DNA of 64,000 bases from NCBI RefSeq assembly GCF_001939735.1, contig NZ_MJIL01000090.1:248001-312000 (forward strand), in the 5' to 3' direction. The notes beneath the pieces were generated by a model, which was not told the DNA's origin, did no database searches, and saw nothing but the letters and a program-made list of their open reading frames with translations. The position numbers were made by a program, and so were the translations under genes. The stretch comes from Photobacterium proteolyticum. Lineage in GTDB: Bacteria; Pseudomonadota; Gammaproteobacteria; Enterobacterales; Vibrionaceae. Of the stretch, positions 24,909 to 34,120 are shown piece after piece. How positions within the stretch are numbered: the first letter of the stretch is position 1; each line of letters begins with the position of its first letter.

Positions 24909-25613
24909 ATGAAACAGCTGGCCAAAGAACTATGGATTGTTGACGGAGACACGGTCTCTTTTTATTGCTGCCCGTTTACAACCCGGATGACGGTGATCCT
25001 GCTGCAAACGGGTGATCTTTGGCTGCACAGTCCTGTTCGTTACTCTCCGGAGCTTGCCGAGCAGTTGGCCGCCTTGGGACGGGTTAAATACCTTATTGCT
25101 CCCAATCATCTGCATCATCTGTATTTGGACCAGTGGTTGGAACACTATCCTGACGCGCAGCTTTTTGGCACTGACGAGGTGATTGCCAAGCGTGAAGATC
25201 TTGATTTCGATGCATCACTTAATCTGACCGAGCAATTTCATCCCCAGCTTGTCGAAAAGTGGCCCTGGCAAGATGAAATCGATCAGCGGTTGGTGAGTGG
25301 CTCACCATTAATGCAGGAGTGCATCTTCTTCCATCATGCAACACGAACAGTGATCTTGACCGATTTGATAGAGAACTTTCCTTCTGGACATTTCAAAGGT
25401 TGGCGAAAGCTATTGGCCAAAGGGGCCAGGATCATAGCGCCGAACGGAAAAACGCCACTGGACTGGCGGCTTAGCTTTAAAAAGCCGGTGGTGAGAGTTC
25501 ATGTTCAGTTGCTTCTCAACTGGCAGCCAGAGCGAATAATCATGGCACATGGAGAAATTGTTGATCATCAGGCTGTGTCGTTTCTGAAGCGTTCCTTCAA
25601 GTGGGTGGAATAA
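24909..25613 (+). CDS. DUF4336 domain protein
   Basis: Protein of 234 residues resembling DUF4336 proteins, which look like degenerate metallo-beta-lactamase-fold proteins. Typical segments are FYCCPFTTRMTVILL, LWLHSPVRYSPELAEQL, YLIAPNHLHHLYLDQWL, CIFFHHATRTVILTDLIENF and the C-terminal MAHGEIVD. No signal peptide. The canonical HxHxDH metal motif is absent, with NHLHHLYLDQW in its place. Function unknown. It is a single gene converging with the PAS-GGDEF-EAL gene; the gap upstream (24691-24908) shows no gene. Confidence 0.75.
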   Translation: MKQLAKELWIVDGDTVSFYCCPFTTRMTVILLQTGDLWLHSPVRYSPELAEQLAALGRVKYLIAPNHLHHLYLDQWLEHYPDAQLFGTDEVIAKREDLDFDASLNLTEQFHPQLVEKWPWQDEIDQRLVSGSPLMQECIFFHHATRTVILTDLIENFPSGHFKGWRKLLAKGARIIAPNGKTPLDWRLSFKKPVVRVHVQLLLNWQPERIIMAHGEIVDHQAVSFLKRSFKWVE

Positions 25614-25655
25614 ACTAACCTCATAAGCAAAAGCTGTTCCGCACCATTGCCTGAG

Positions 25656-28600
25656 TTATATGGCGACTTCTTCGGTGACTTCTTTTGACGACAGTAACGC
25701 GCTGAATTCCTCTTCCGGTAGCGGCATGGAAAAGAGGCTTCCTTGTCCATAGTCACAGCCTGCAGCAGCCAGTAGGGCACGCTGCTCATTGGTTTCAATC
25801 CCTTCTGCGACCACTTTCAAACCGAGTTTGTGCGCCATTACAATGATGGCTTCGCAAACAGCGAGGTCTTCAGAGCCAGCCTTGAGGCTGCGAACAAACG
25901 ACTGGTCGATTTTGATATTGTCGACGTCGAATTTCTTGATGTAGGAGAGCGATGAGTAACCGGTGCCGAAGTCATCGAGAGACACCTCGATACCGGCATC
26001 ACGAAATTCGAGTAATTTGTCTGTCACTGCCTTGCTGGCATCAAGCAATAGCCCCTCGGTAATTTCAATCGCGATTGCCTGTCCCGGTAGCCCCAGCGCT
26101 CGAAGATGATCAATCCAGCGCGATATATCATTGCCTTTGTCACGAAATTGCAGCGGGGATTTGTTGATGCTGATCTGAAACTCTGGGTCATGCAAAGTTC
26201 GCCACCGGGCAGCTTGTTGGGCTGCCTGGTGGAAAACCCAGTCACCAAGTCCGATTACGATCCCTGTTTCTTCGGCAACCGGGATGAATTCCGCCGGACT
26301 GACCATGCCGAGTGTCGGATGGCACCAGCGGATCAGGGCCTCGGCCTTGGTCATGTTGCCTGTGGTCAGCTCGACAATCGGCTGGTAGTGCAGCTGCAAT
26401 TGGCTGCTGTTGAGCGCAAGCCGTAACTCATTGGCCAGTTGACGGCGGTACAGCGCCTTTTCTTGCATCGACGATGTGAAGTAGCGGTAGCAGTTGCGCC
26501 CCTGCTCTTTGGCGGCATACATTGCCTGATCGGCATTTTTAAGCAGGGTATCGGCGTCAGTTCCGTCTTCCGGGTAGAGGGTGATACCGATACTCGGTGA
26601 TATATAGATAGTTTCAACACCGATGGAAAACGGCACAGAGAATTGGCTGAGAATGGTTTGCGCCACCTGCTCGGCACCATGGGCATCGTCTTGTTCACTG
26701 AGTATGACTGTAAACTCATCACCGCCAAGACGCGATACGGTGTCGGTATCGCGGACACTGCTCTGCAGGCGTTGTGCGACATCAACCAGTAGTTGATCAC
26801 CAATGTTATGGCCCAGGGTATCGTTGACTTCTTTGAAGTGGTCGAGATCAAGAAAAAGCAGGGCCATGGGACGGTTAGCCCGCTGAGCTTTTTTCTTCTC
26901 TTGCTCAAGCTGATTAATAAACATGTGGCGGTTGGGCAGGCCAGTCAAGGCATCGAAATTGGCCTGGGTCCAGATGATCTCGTCAGACTTTTTCTTGTCG
27001 GTAATGTCTGAGAACTGGGCAACACGCCGATGGATAGTTCCGTCAGCATTAGTAATGGAGTTAACGGTAAGCCAGGCTGTATATGTCTTCCCGCTCTTGT
27101 GGCGCTTTTTAATTTCTCCCTGCCACTGGCCATTGCTGCTCAGTGTATGCAGCATGTCCTGGATGACGTTGCTGTCTTGTTTGCGTGATACCAGCAGCTT
27201 GGGGCTTTGGCCCTTGACGTCATCCAGCGAATAACCGGTTATTTCAGTAAAGGCCGGATTGGTAGTAATGATCTCGCCGTCGCTGTCGGTGACAACCATT
27301 GCCTCACTGCTGTTTTGGTAAACCATGGATGCCAGCTGCATTGATTCTTCAGCCAGCTTACGCTCGGTAATATCGGTATGGGTGCCACACATCCGCAGTG
27401 GTTTGTTGTCAGCACTGAAATTGACGATTTTGGCGCAGTCGAGGATCCACTTGTAGTCCCCTTGCTTGGTTCGCATTCGGTATTCAATTTTATGCTGAGC
27501 GCTACGCCCTTCAAGGTGATCAGCCAAAGACTGCTGGGCGGCCTGCCTGTCCTCGGGATGAATTCGATTAAGCCAGAGGGTTGAATCCAGTTTTATCTCC
27601 TCGAAGCTGTAGCCTAGCATTTCAGCCCAGCGGGCATTTCGCTGTACTGTGTCGGCCTGAATATTCCAGTCCCAAAAGCCGAGCTCGCTGCCGGCAAGGA
27701 CAGAGGTTAGCTGCTCTTTTTGGGCAACAAGTTTGGCTTCGGCATGTTTGTTCTCTGAAGTATCCAGCATGCCCGCAATCGCGAACTGTACTTTTCCATC
27801 GACCCTGTAGCAGGCAATGGTCATGTGAACATAGACGATACCGCCATCTTTACGGATAAATCGCTTATCAAGTGAATAACCATCTATTTTACCTGCCATC
27901 ATTTGATCAAACTGGATCAGATCCAGCTGCAGGTCTTCAGGGTAGCTAAGGTCGGCCCAGGTTAAGTGAAGAAGCTCTTCCTCACTGTAACCAAGCATCT
28001 TGCATAGTCGGGGGTTAACACGAAGCCAGTTTTTTTTCGGGTGAGTAATAGCTATCCCAATGTTGCCCAAATCAAACTGGGAGCGGAACAGGAATTCACT
28101 TTCTCGTAGTGCCTCCGCTGTTTTATCTCGCTGTAGCCGCCGGACAAATAACATTCCCATGGCAGCGGTGATCAGCGGATAAATGAGTAGTACCGGGAAG
28201 GTAATATCAGACAGCACTTTAAGTGCGATCGGCAGGGGTAAGGTGAACATTAGCGCAAGCATAATGCCATGGACTAAGATCCCGAATAAGTAGAGCTCGC
28301 GAGCGGTTAGTTCTGATAATGGCCGCCGCCGGTAATAGTGCCAGGCGATACCCAGGACGCTGGAAGCGATGATTACCGTCACCCCGGTTATCGCAGCTTC
28401 GCCACCTTGGTAAAGCCGCAGGATAGCTGTCATCGCCATCGCGATAACGGTGGGGATTGGGCCGAAGAATAAGCCTGAGATCCCAAGCAAAACCGAGCGG
28501 GTATCAAAGATAATCCCGGGAGCGTATTCCCAGGGAGTCAGCATGATGACGGTACCGATAACTCCAAGGGCTAGACCCATGATGAGTTTCCACAGTAAAT

Positions 28601-28703
28601 CAAAAGAGTCATGACTGCGGCGGGTTGCCATGTCGTAGATAAAGATCATGGCCAGTAACAAGGCCGCATTATGGGTTAGCGCGAGAAGACTGGCGTGATT
28701 CAT
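25656..28703 (-). CDS. membrane PAS-GGDEF-EAL cyclic-di-GMP protein
   Basis: Large signalling protein of 1015 residues. The N-terminal 195 residues form about six membrane helices of the 5TM-5TMR_LYT type (IIFDTRSVLLGISGLFFGPI). Three PAS/PAC modules follow (about 200-320, 320-450, 450-570), then a diguanylate cyclase domain with intact SRLGGDEF, then a phosphodiesterase domain with intact EALIRW and later EITEG and DDFGTGYSSLSY motifs. Both catalytic motifs look complete, so it could make, break, or switch between making and breaking c-di-GMP. The signal sensed is unknown. It is divergent from the fructokinase gene. Confidence 0.92.
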   Translation of the reverse strand: MNHASLLALTHNAALLLAMIFIYDMATRRSHDSFDLLWKLIMGLALGVIGTVIMLTPWEYAPGIIFDTRSVLLGISGLFFGPIPTVIAMAMTAILRLYQGGEAAITGVTVIIASSVLGIAWHYYRRRPLSELTARELYLFGILVHGIMLALMFTLPLPIALKVLSDITFPVLLIYPLITAAMGMLFVRRLQRDKTAEALRESEFLFRSQFDLGNIGIAITHPKKNWLRVNPRLCKMLGYSEEELLHLTWADLSYPEDLQLDLIQFDQMMAGKIDGYSLDKRFIRKDGGIVYVHMTIACYRVDGKVQFAIAGMLDTSENKHAEAKLVAQKEQLTSVLAGSELGFWDWNIQADTVQRNARWAEMLGYSFEEIKLDSTLWLNRIHPEDRQAAQQSLADHLEGRSAQHKIEYRMRTKQGDYKWILDCAKIVNFSADNKPLRMCGTHTDITERKLAEESMQLASMVYQNSSEAMVVTDSDGEIITTNPAFTEITGYSLDDVKGQSPKLLVSRKQDSNVIQDMLHTLSSNGQWQGEIKKRHKSGKTYTAWLTVNSITNADGTIHRRVAQFSDITDKKKSDEIIWTQANFDALTGLPNRHMFINQLEQEKKKAQRANRPMALLFLDLDHFKEVNDTLGHNIGDQLLVDVAQRLQSSVRDTDTVSRLGGDEFTVILSEQDDAHGAEQVAQTILSQFSVPFSIGVETIYISPSIGITLYPEDGTDADTLLKNADQAMYAAKEQGRNCYRYFTSSMQEKALYRRQLANELRLALNSSQLQLHYQPIVELTTGNMTKAEALIRWCHPTLGMVSPAEFIPVAEETGIVIGLGDWVFHQAAQQAARWRTLHDPEFQISINKSPLQFRDKGNDISRWIDHLRALGLPGQAIAIEITEGLLLDASKAVTDKLLEFRDAGIEVSLDDFGTGYSSLSYIKKFDVDNIKIDQSFVRSLKAGSEDLAVCEAIIVMAHKLGLKVVAEGIETNEQRALLAAAGCDYGQGSLFSMPLPEEEFSALLSSKEVTEEVAI

Positions 28704-28872
28704 GCCAAGGTAAGTCTCTTATCGATTGATAGTGGGAATGTGAATTGTTTGTTGTTCTTTTGTGTCGATACTAACACATTTTTGCGATTGTTGAATATAG
28801 CTCCTTTTGGTAGGGACTTCTCTTCGGTTCAGATCACATTTTGTTTGGTAGAAGTATAGTATCAGTTGTTCA

Positions 28873-28888
28873 GCTAAATCGATTTAGC
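28873..28888. promoter_or_regulatory. 16-bp palindrome, candidate Cra (FruR) operator
   Basis: GCTAAATCGATTTAGC is a perfect palindrome 36 bases before the fructokinase start. It closely resembles the known Cra/FruR consensus (GCTGAATCGATTCAGC-like). A fructose-linked kinase is a plausible Cra target. Confidence 0.6.
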
Positions 28889-28923
28889 AATAATGTATGC
28901 AATATACATATCGGAGTAGAAAG

Positions 28924-29850
28924 ATGGCTAAAGTATGGGTCACAGGGGATGCAGTGGTCGATTTGATCCCTGAGGGAGAAGGGACTTACCTGAAGTGCCC
29001 GGGTGGGGCACCGGCAAATGTTGCGGTGGGGGTCGCCCGTCTCGGTGGCGACAGTGCTTTCTTTGGCCGGGTCGGGCTGGATCCACTTGGTCGTTTTATG
29101 AAAGAGGTACTCACCGATGAGGGCGTCGCTACCGAGCAAATGCTTCTTGATGCCGACCAGCGTACCTCAACAGTGATTGTCGATCTGGATGACGATGGTG
29201 AACGTAGCTTTACTTTCATGGTGAAACCCAGTGCCGATCAGTTTACGGTGCCGGAAGATGTGCCTGCTTTTCAGCAAGGCGAATGGTTGCACGTCTGCTC
29301 GATTGCACTGGCAAATGAGCCTTCTCGCTCGACCACCCTCGGGGCAATGACAGCGATACGTACCGCGGGCGGTTTTGTGTCGTTTGATCCCAATCTACGT
29401 GAAGAGGTATGGGCGAATCCGCAGGAATTAATGCCTGTGGTTCTCGAGGCCGTTGCATTGGCTGATGTGGTGAAGTTTTCTGATGATGAGCTGCTATTTA
29501 TTACCGGAAAAGATGATTTGCAGTCGGCGTTGGCTTGGCTGAACGATAACTTTAATCTACCGCTGGTGATCATTACCCAGGGCAAGAAAGGGGCGCTGGT
29601 GGTGCAGGCTGAGCGTCAGCAACTGGTGAAAGGGCGGCCTGTTAGTTCGGTTGATACCACAGGTGCCGGGGATGCTTTTGTTGGCGGCTTGCTGGCAGGT
29701 CTGGCGGTAAGTGATGACTGGCAGCAGGCAGATAAGCTGCTCGATATTATCAAGCAGGCCAATGCTTGCGGCGCGCTTGCCACAACGGCGAAAGGCGCAA
29801 TGACGGCCTTGCCGACTGCCGAACAGTTGGCGGCATACCTTGCTGGCTAG
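28924..29850 (+). CDS. scrK: fructokinase (PfkB family, ScrK/CscK type)
   Basis: Cytoplasmic kinase of 308 residues that should phosphorylate fructose released from sucrose-6-phosphate. N-terminal VWVTGDAVVDLIPEG, sugar-site CPGGAPANVAVGVARLGG, FDPNLREEVW and the catalytic motif DTTGAGDAFVGGLLAG are typical of bacterial fructokinases. ATG 28924 follows GGAGTAGAAAG. Close to ptsG and the scr genes, it fits a sucrose/fructose role, although it is not in the scr operon itself. A candidate Cra site lies upstream, and a strong terminator follows. Confidence 0.88.
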   Translation: MAKVWVTGDAVVDLIPEGEGTYLKCPGGAPANVAVGVARLGGDSAFFGRVGLDPLGRFMKEVLTDEGVATEQMLLDADQRTSTVIVDLDDDGERSFTFMVKPSADQFTVPEDVPAFQQGEWLHVCSIALANEPSRSTTLGAMTAIRTAGGFVSFDPNLREEVWANPQELMPVVLEAVALADVVKFSDDELLFITGKDDLQSALAWLNDNFNLPLVIITQGKKGALVVQAERQQLVKGRPVSSVDTTGAGDAFVGGLLAGLAVSDDWQQADKLLDIIKQANACGALATTAKGAMTALPTAEQLAAYLAG

Positions 29851-29876
29851 AATGCTTGCCGATATTGAGTAATCAA

Positions 29877-29907
29877 AAGGGCAGCCTTGTGGCTGCCCTT
29901 ATTTTTT
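29877..29907 (+). terminator. terminator of fructokinase gene
   Basis: AAGGGCAGCC (29877-29886) pairs with GGCTGCCCTT (29891-29900); loop TTGT; followed by ATTTTTT. Confidence 0.9.
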
Positions 29908-29933
29908 CCAGTGTTATCCCGATACGCAGGGAT

Positions 29934-29959
29934 AAAAAAACCGGGCCTAAGCCCGGTTT
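29934..29959 (-). terminator. terminator of ptsG
   Basis: Read on the minus strand, an AAACCGGGC/GCCCGGTTT stem is followed by a T-run (A-run at 29934-29940 on plus). It lies 26 bases after the ptsG stop. Confidence 0.88.
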
Positions 29960-29984
29960 GATGTTTCATTTAAAGTGTTCAGGA

Positions 29985-31373
29985 TTAAGCTAGTGCTTCC
30001 ATCTGACCTTTGATGATTTCAGAGTGAGTACCGAATACTGCCTGGAAGTTATCACCCTTCTCGAACACACCCGCTGCACCCAGTGCTTTCAGACGTGCTG
30101 TGTCAACTTTAGAGCCATCGATTACTGTTACACGTAGACGTGTGATACAAGCTTCAAGGTCTTTGATGTTAGCTTTGCCGCCGAATGCTTCAGTGATTTC
30201 TTTAGCAAGGCCGTCAGAAGCTGTGTTGACTTCAACCTTAGACTCTTCTTCGTCTTCACGACCCACTGTTTTCAGGTCAAGCGCTTTGATTAGCGTAACG
30301 AATACTAGGAAGTAGATAACTGCGTAGACAACACCGATTACTGGTAGCAACCAACCGTTAGTTGACTGACCGAACAGTAGGGTAAAGTCGAACAGACCGT
30401 GGCTGAAAGTAGTACCGTGCTTGATGCCTAGTAGAATCATTACTACGAAAGCAGAACCAGCTAGTAGTGCGTGAGCAACGTACAGGATTGGAGCTACGAA
30501 CAGGAATGCAAATTCGATTGGTTCAGTAATACCTGTTAGGAACGAAGTCAGTGCAGCAGAACCTAGGATAGAAGCAACTTTTAGTTTGTTCTCAGGCTTA
30601 GCTGTTACGTACATTGCAAGACAAGCTGCAGGTAGGCCGAACATCTTGAACATGTAACCACCAGCCAGGTTACCCGCTGTTGCATCACCTGCTAGGTAGC
30701 GAGGGATTTCACCGCGAACAACTTCACCAGCAGCTGTAGTGAACTCACCAACTTCGTAGAAGAAAGGTGCGTTCCAGATGTGGTGCAGACCGAATGGGAT
30801 TAGAGAACGCTCAACGATACCGTAGATACCGAATGCAACTTCTGGAGACTGATAAGCAGCCCACTCAGAGAATGCTGCGATACCGGCACCGATTGGTTGC
30901 CAAACGATAGCAAGGATAGCTGCTACCACACACGCAGCCAGAGAGGTTACGATTGGAACGAAGCGTTTACCGCCGAAGAAGCCAAGGTAAGTTGGTAGCT
31001 TGATATCATGATATTTGTTGAAAAGTTGTGCGGCTACCAAGCCCATGATGACACCACCGAATACACCGGTATCTGTGCCTTCTGCAACAACACCCAGAAC
31101 GCGGGTCATTGTTAGGTAACCAAGACCTGCAGCAAGAGCAGCTACACCGTCGTTCTTTGTAAAGCCCAGTGCAACACCGATGGCAAATAGCAATGCCATG
31201 TTGGCGAACACACCCAGACCGGCCTCGGTCATTACCTGTGCTACGATTTCAGGTAGGAATTTAGCAACTTCTGAGTTACCACCGATACCTAGAAGGATAC
31301 CTGCTGCTGGCATACATGCCACCGGCAGCATGAGGCTACGCCCCATTTTTTGCATAGTACTAAAAACGTTCAT
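29985..31373 (-). CDS. ptsG: PTS glucose-specific IICB component
   Basis: Glucose permease of 462 residues from the chosen ATG 31373 (MNVFSTMQKMGRSLMLPVAC), which aligns with known PtsG N-termini; an in-frame ATG at 31385 is less likely. The membrane IIC domain has the motifs PAAGILLGIGG, GLHHIWNAPFFYEVG, and the sugar-site GITEPIEFAFLF. The C-terminal IIB domain (from about 375) carries the phosphorylated Cys in IKDLEACITRLRV. It imports glucose with phosphorylation by EIIA-Glc, which is encoded elsewhere. A GGGGG stretch precedes the start. It stands alone between a terminator and a long AT-rich leader. Confidence 0.93.
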   Translation of the reverse strand: MNVFSTMQKMGRSLMLPVACMPAAGILLGIGGNSEVAKFLPEIVAQVMTEAGLGVFANMALLFAIGVALGFTKNDGVAALAAGLGYLTMTRVLGVVAEGTDTGVFGGVIMGLVAAQLFNKYHDIKLPTYLGFFGGKRFVPIVTSLAACVVAAILAIVWQPIGAGIAAFSEWAAYQSPEVAFGIYGIVERSLIPFGLHHIWNAPFFYEVGEFTTAAGEVVRGEIPRYLAGDATAGNLAGGYMFKMFGLPAACLAMYVTAKPENKLKVASILGSAALTSFLTGITEPIEFAFLFVAPILYVAHALLAGSAFVVMILLGIKHGTTFSHGLFDFTLLFGQSTNGWLLPVIGVVYAVIYFLVFVTLIKALDLKTVGREDEEESKVEVNTASDGLAKEITEAFGGKANIKDLEACITRLRVTVIDGSKVDTARLKALGAAGVFEKGDNFQAVFGTHSEIIKGQMEALA

Positions 31374-31504
31374 TTGAACCCCCATTCATTATGAACTTTT
31401 AAAACAATATTTTTAGATTAATAAAAATGCTTATATACGCTATTTTAAATATCCAGTGAGTGAGCTGGATAGTTAATAAAGCGGTGTAACAGTTTAGGTG
31501 TTAG

Positions 31505-31523
31505 TTATCTTTAAATAAGATAA
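31505..31523. promoter_or_regulatory. inverted repeat upstream of ptsG
   Basis: TTATCTT (31505-31511) and AAGATAA (31517-31523) are separated by TAAAT. It lies about 130 bases before the ptsG start in an AT-rich promoter region and could be an operator. A second small hairpin, ATCCAG/CTGGAT, is at 31451-31470. The binding protein is unknown. Confidence 0.4.
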
Positions 31524-31943
31524 AGATACAGACAGCTAATATTCAATAACACGTCGTATAGATAATTTGAGGAACCCTCTTAATCTTACGTTGAGTTAAT
31601 TTTTATTCATTGAAGTTTTATTGTTTAACTCGCCTCAATTGATGTAGCTAATCATAAGGCAGGTTTTAAAATAATTACGAGTCGTGCGTCACACTGGGTG
31701 TAACATAGTGTAATTTATAGTTTCTTTAGGTAACGAAAAAAGCGACTTATGTAAGTTTAACGTTACTTTGATTAAGTTGAGCGCTATAAAATTGACGCTG
31801 AATGATGAGAGTTGATTTCGTATATTATTGATAATTAACGGTTTAATTGCGATTTGATTGTGGTTTCGGCCTGTTACATTGGTGTTGGGCCGGAGAGGTA
31901 GGCGAAACATTATTCAAATTGTGAGTTTTATAACAGGATACCA

Positions 31944-32147
31944 ATGAAACATTGGGCATATAGATTTTGCTACTTCTTTTTAAATCTGATTTTTTCCATT
32001 GTCACAGAGTGGTTTATAGTGAGCCACATAGCTTATGAAATACAAAACCAGGCAGTAATTAACGCACTTAGTAAATATACACTTTTATGCTGTGCTTTAA
32101 AATATAAGAGTCTCGATAGTAGCGTTAAGTTATTACTAACCTGTTAG
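31944..32147 (+). CDS. possible small membrane protein in the ptsG-scrB gap
   Basis: The 878-base gap 31374-32251 holds no standard gene. This 67-codon ORF is the only candidate with a fair ribosome site (CAGGA six bases before ATG) and a hydrophobic segment (RFCYFFLNLIFSIV). A CRP-like half-matched sequence, TGTGA-N6-TAACA, lies at 31920-31935. The hairpin GTGCTGGAA/TTCCAGCAC (32172-32206) follows 25 bases after its stop. No family is recognised; it may be chance. Confidence 0.25.
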   Translation: MKHWAYRFCYFFLNLIFSIVTEWFIVSHIAYEIQNQAVINALSKYTLLCCALKYKSLDSSVKLLLTC

Positions 32148-32251
32148 GCAGCTGTATTTATATAGAGTTAAGTGCTGGAAGGTTTCGGTTCGACGATTTC
32201 CAGCACGCTTTGATGAGGGTGGTTGCTTTTATTCAAAGCTATTTATTGTGG

Positions 32252-33901
32252 CTAGCCAAGTGGCCACAATGTCACATCTTGCCATAACTGCGGCCTGTCG
32301 GATATTAACTGAAGACATGTTGCATCCTCTGGCGTGAATACTCGGGCCGTCATGGCGTATTCTCCATTATTAATGAATATCTCTAATGATGAGTGATCTG
32401 CTAATACCTGAAGTTCAACATCCTCACCTGTGTTCCAGGTGATTTCACGGATCTGTTCGCCATCAGTCGAATGGGTATGGCTGCGATCAAGCAGGATACG
32501 TTGACTGTCTGAGTCCAGGATGATGTCACAGTATTGCTCACCATTATCCATCAGGCGTATTGTGTTCTGTCCGGTTTCAGGCCATGTCATAGTGGTTCGT
32601 AACTCATAGCTCTTTGTGTCTAGCGGGATGGCTTGGTTAACCGATGCTTCGGTAAAGTTGTACTGCTTCTTTGCCCCACGTAGAGCCTGTAGCTCTCGCG
32701 CCGGACGCTGGAACATTTTTCCGTCTTCCCAGCTCAACTCGCGCAGGCAGGTTAGCTGGTGCAGCCAGCCATCTTGGCAGCTTGGCTGATCGGTTTCATC
32801 GGGTAATCCCATCCAGCCGATAAGCAAACGGCGCCCGTCTGGTGTTTCGGCTGTTTGAGGGGCATAGAAGTCAAAACCATAATCCAGGGTGGTGAAATCA
32901 CCAAGGGTTAGGTGGCCGTCCTGATCCAAAGACGCTTTGATATAGCCGTTATGGTGCGGAACTTTGTAGTGCTCGCTGGATGACTTGATTCCCTGAGGGC
33001 AGATAATCCCTGCAAGCTGGCCATTCAGCTCAAACAGATCCGGGCATTCCCACATGTAGCCGAACTGTCCTAGCTCATCGCCATACAGGCCTTGATATGA
33101 CCAGTGATACAGATCATCGGAACGATAGATTGCAAGGCGGCCCTGCAGTTGATGATCAACTGTCTGATGCTGAGCACCGAGCAACATCAGCCAATGGTCA
33201 CCATGCTGGACGATTTTGGGATCGCGGCAGTGAGGAGTCACAGAGGGCGGCAGGGTATCGACAACCGGCCCGTGCTTGGTGAAATGCAGGCCGTCGTTTG
33301 ATGTCGCCAGACATTGGGTGGTGATCCTATCGCGCTGCTCACCGATACGGACATTGCCGGTATAGAACAACATCAGCTCGTCGCCGTTACTGACAGCATG
33401 GCCGGAAAATACACCATGGCTATCAAACCAGTCTGACGGGCACAGGGCGATGCGCTGCGTTGTCCAGTTAAGCAGATCGGTGCTGGTAACGTGAGCCCAG
33501 TATTTATCTTTATGGTCGCAGGCAAACGGGTATAACTGATAGAAAAGGTGATACTCGCCCTGATGGTAGATAAAGCCGTTAGGGTCGTTGAGCAGCCCCT
33601 GAGGTGGCGCAATATGCCAGCTCGGGCGGTAGATGGATGTCGTTAGCTCCTGAACGCTAAGTAGCTGCTTACGTTGGTTGGCTTCTATCCATTGACCGAG
33701 CTGCTGCCATTCATGCGTATCGAGAGGATGTTCTGGCTGCCAGGAGAGTTGAGATAGCTGTGTATTAAACGGCAGCTCGGCGGCAGCCGAAGAGCGTAGC
33801 GCTGGATTAGCAAGCTCAAGGATTACCTGCTCTTCGACACGAAGGGCTCGAAGTAAATTTTCGTTACCACCGCAAGCGATGATCAGTTCAGTCAGTGTCA
33901 T
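32252..33901 (-). CDS. scrB: sucrose-6-phosphate hydrolase (GH32)
   Basis: Cytoplasmic invertase of 549 residues that splits sucrose-6-phosphate into glucose-6-phosphate and fructose. GH32 signatures are intact: nucleophile Asp106 in GLLNDPNGF, transition-state Asp in HCRDPKIV, and acid/base Glu in MWECPDLFELNG. The N-terminal 90 residues are a leader often seen in Vibrio ScrB; the C-terminal 150 residues form the beta-sandwich domain. It is read away from scrR behind an operator shared in sequence with scrA, which supports ScrR control. Confidence 0.94.
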   Translation of the reverse strand: MTLTELIIACGGNENLLRALRVEEQVILELANPALRSSAAAELPFNTQLSQLSWQPEHPLDTHEWQQLGQWIEANQRKQLLSVQELTTSIYRPSWHIAPPQGLLNDPNGFIYHQGEYHLFYQLYPFACDHKDKYWAHVTSTDLLNWTTQRIALCPSDWFDSHGVFSGHAVSNGDELMLFYTGNVRIGEQRDRITTQCLATSNDGLHFTKHGPVVDTLPPSVTPHCRDPKIVQHGDHWLMLLGAQHQTVDHQLQGRLAIYRSDDLYHWSYQGLYGDELGQFGYMWECPDLFELNGQLAGIICPQGIKSSSEHYKVPHHNGYIKASLDQDGHLTLGDFTTLDYGFDFYAPQTAETPDGRRLLIGWMGLPDETDQPSCQDGWLHQLTCLRELSWEDGKMFQRPARELQALRGAKKQYNFTEASVNQAIPLDTKSYELRTTMTWPETGQNTIRLMDNGEQYCDIILDSDSQRILLDRSHTHSTDGEQIREITWNTGEDVELQVLADHSSLEIFINNGEYAMTARVFTPEDATCLQLISDRPQLWQDVTLWPLG

Positions 33902-33961
33902 GGATTATAGCCTTAAATTGTTAGCACGAGGCCGCACTAGCAATATACAGATTTTTCAAAA

Positions 33962-33980
33962 TTTCGGGAACGTTCCAAAA
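33962..33980. promoter_or_regulatory. ScrR operator upstream of scrB
   Basis: TTTCGGGAACGTTCCAAAA is centred on the LacI-family palindrome GGAACGTTCC, about 60 bases before the scrB start. Its sequence closely matches the site before scrA. Confidence 0.8.
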
Positions 33981-34096
33981 ATAGATCAGAATCAACGTTG
34001 AGGCAAGTCGTGGCCGCAGGAATTGTAAGGCTCAACGAAAAAGTGTGCGGAGGATCGAGTTAATGTTAGCGAGAAGCGGAGCTGTGCAGGTAGGGG

Positions 34097-34120
34097 AAAC
34101 AGAGCTGCTTAGCAGCTCTG
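34097..34120 (-). terminator. hairpin spanning the scrR stop codon
   Basis: CAGAGCTGC/GCAGCTCTG (34100-34108 and 34112-34120) forms a perfect 9-bp stem whose loop is the scrR stop codon. On the minus strand it is followed by TTTCCCC, a modest terminator. Confidence 0.5.
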
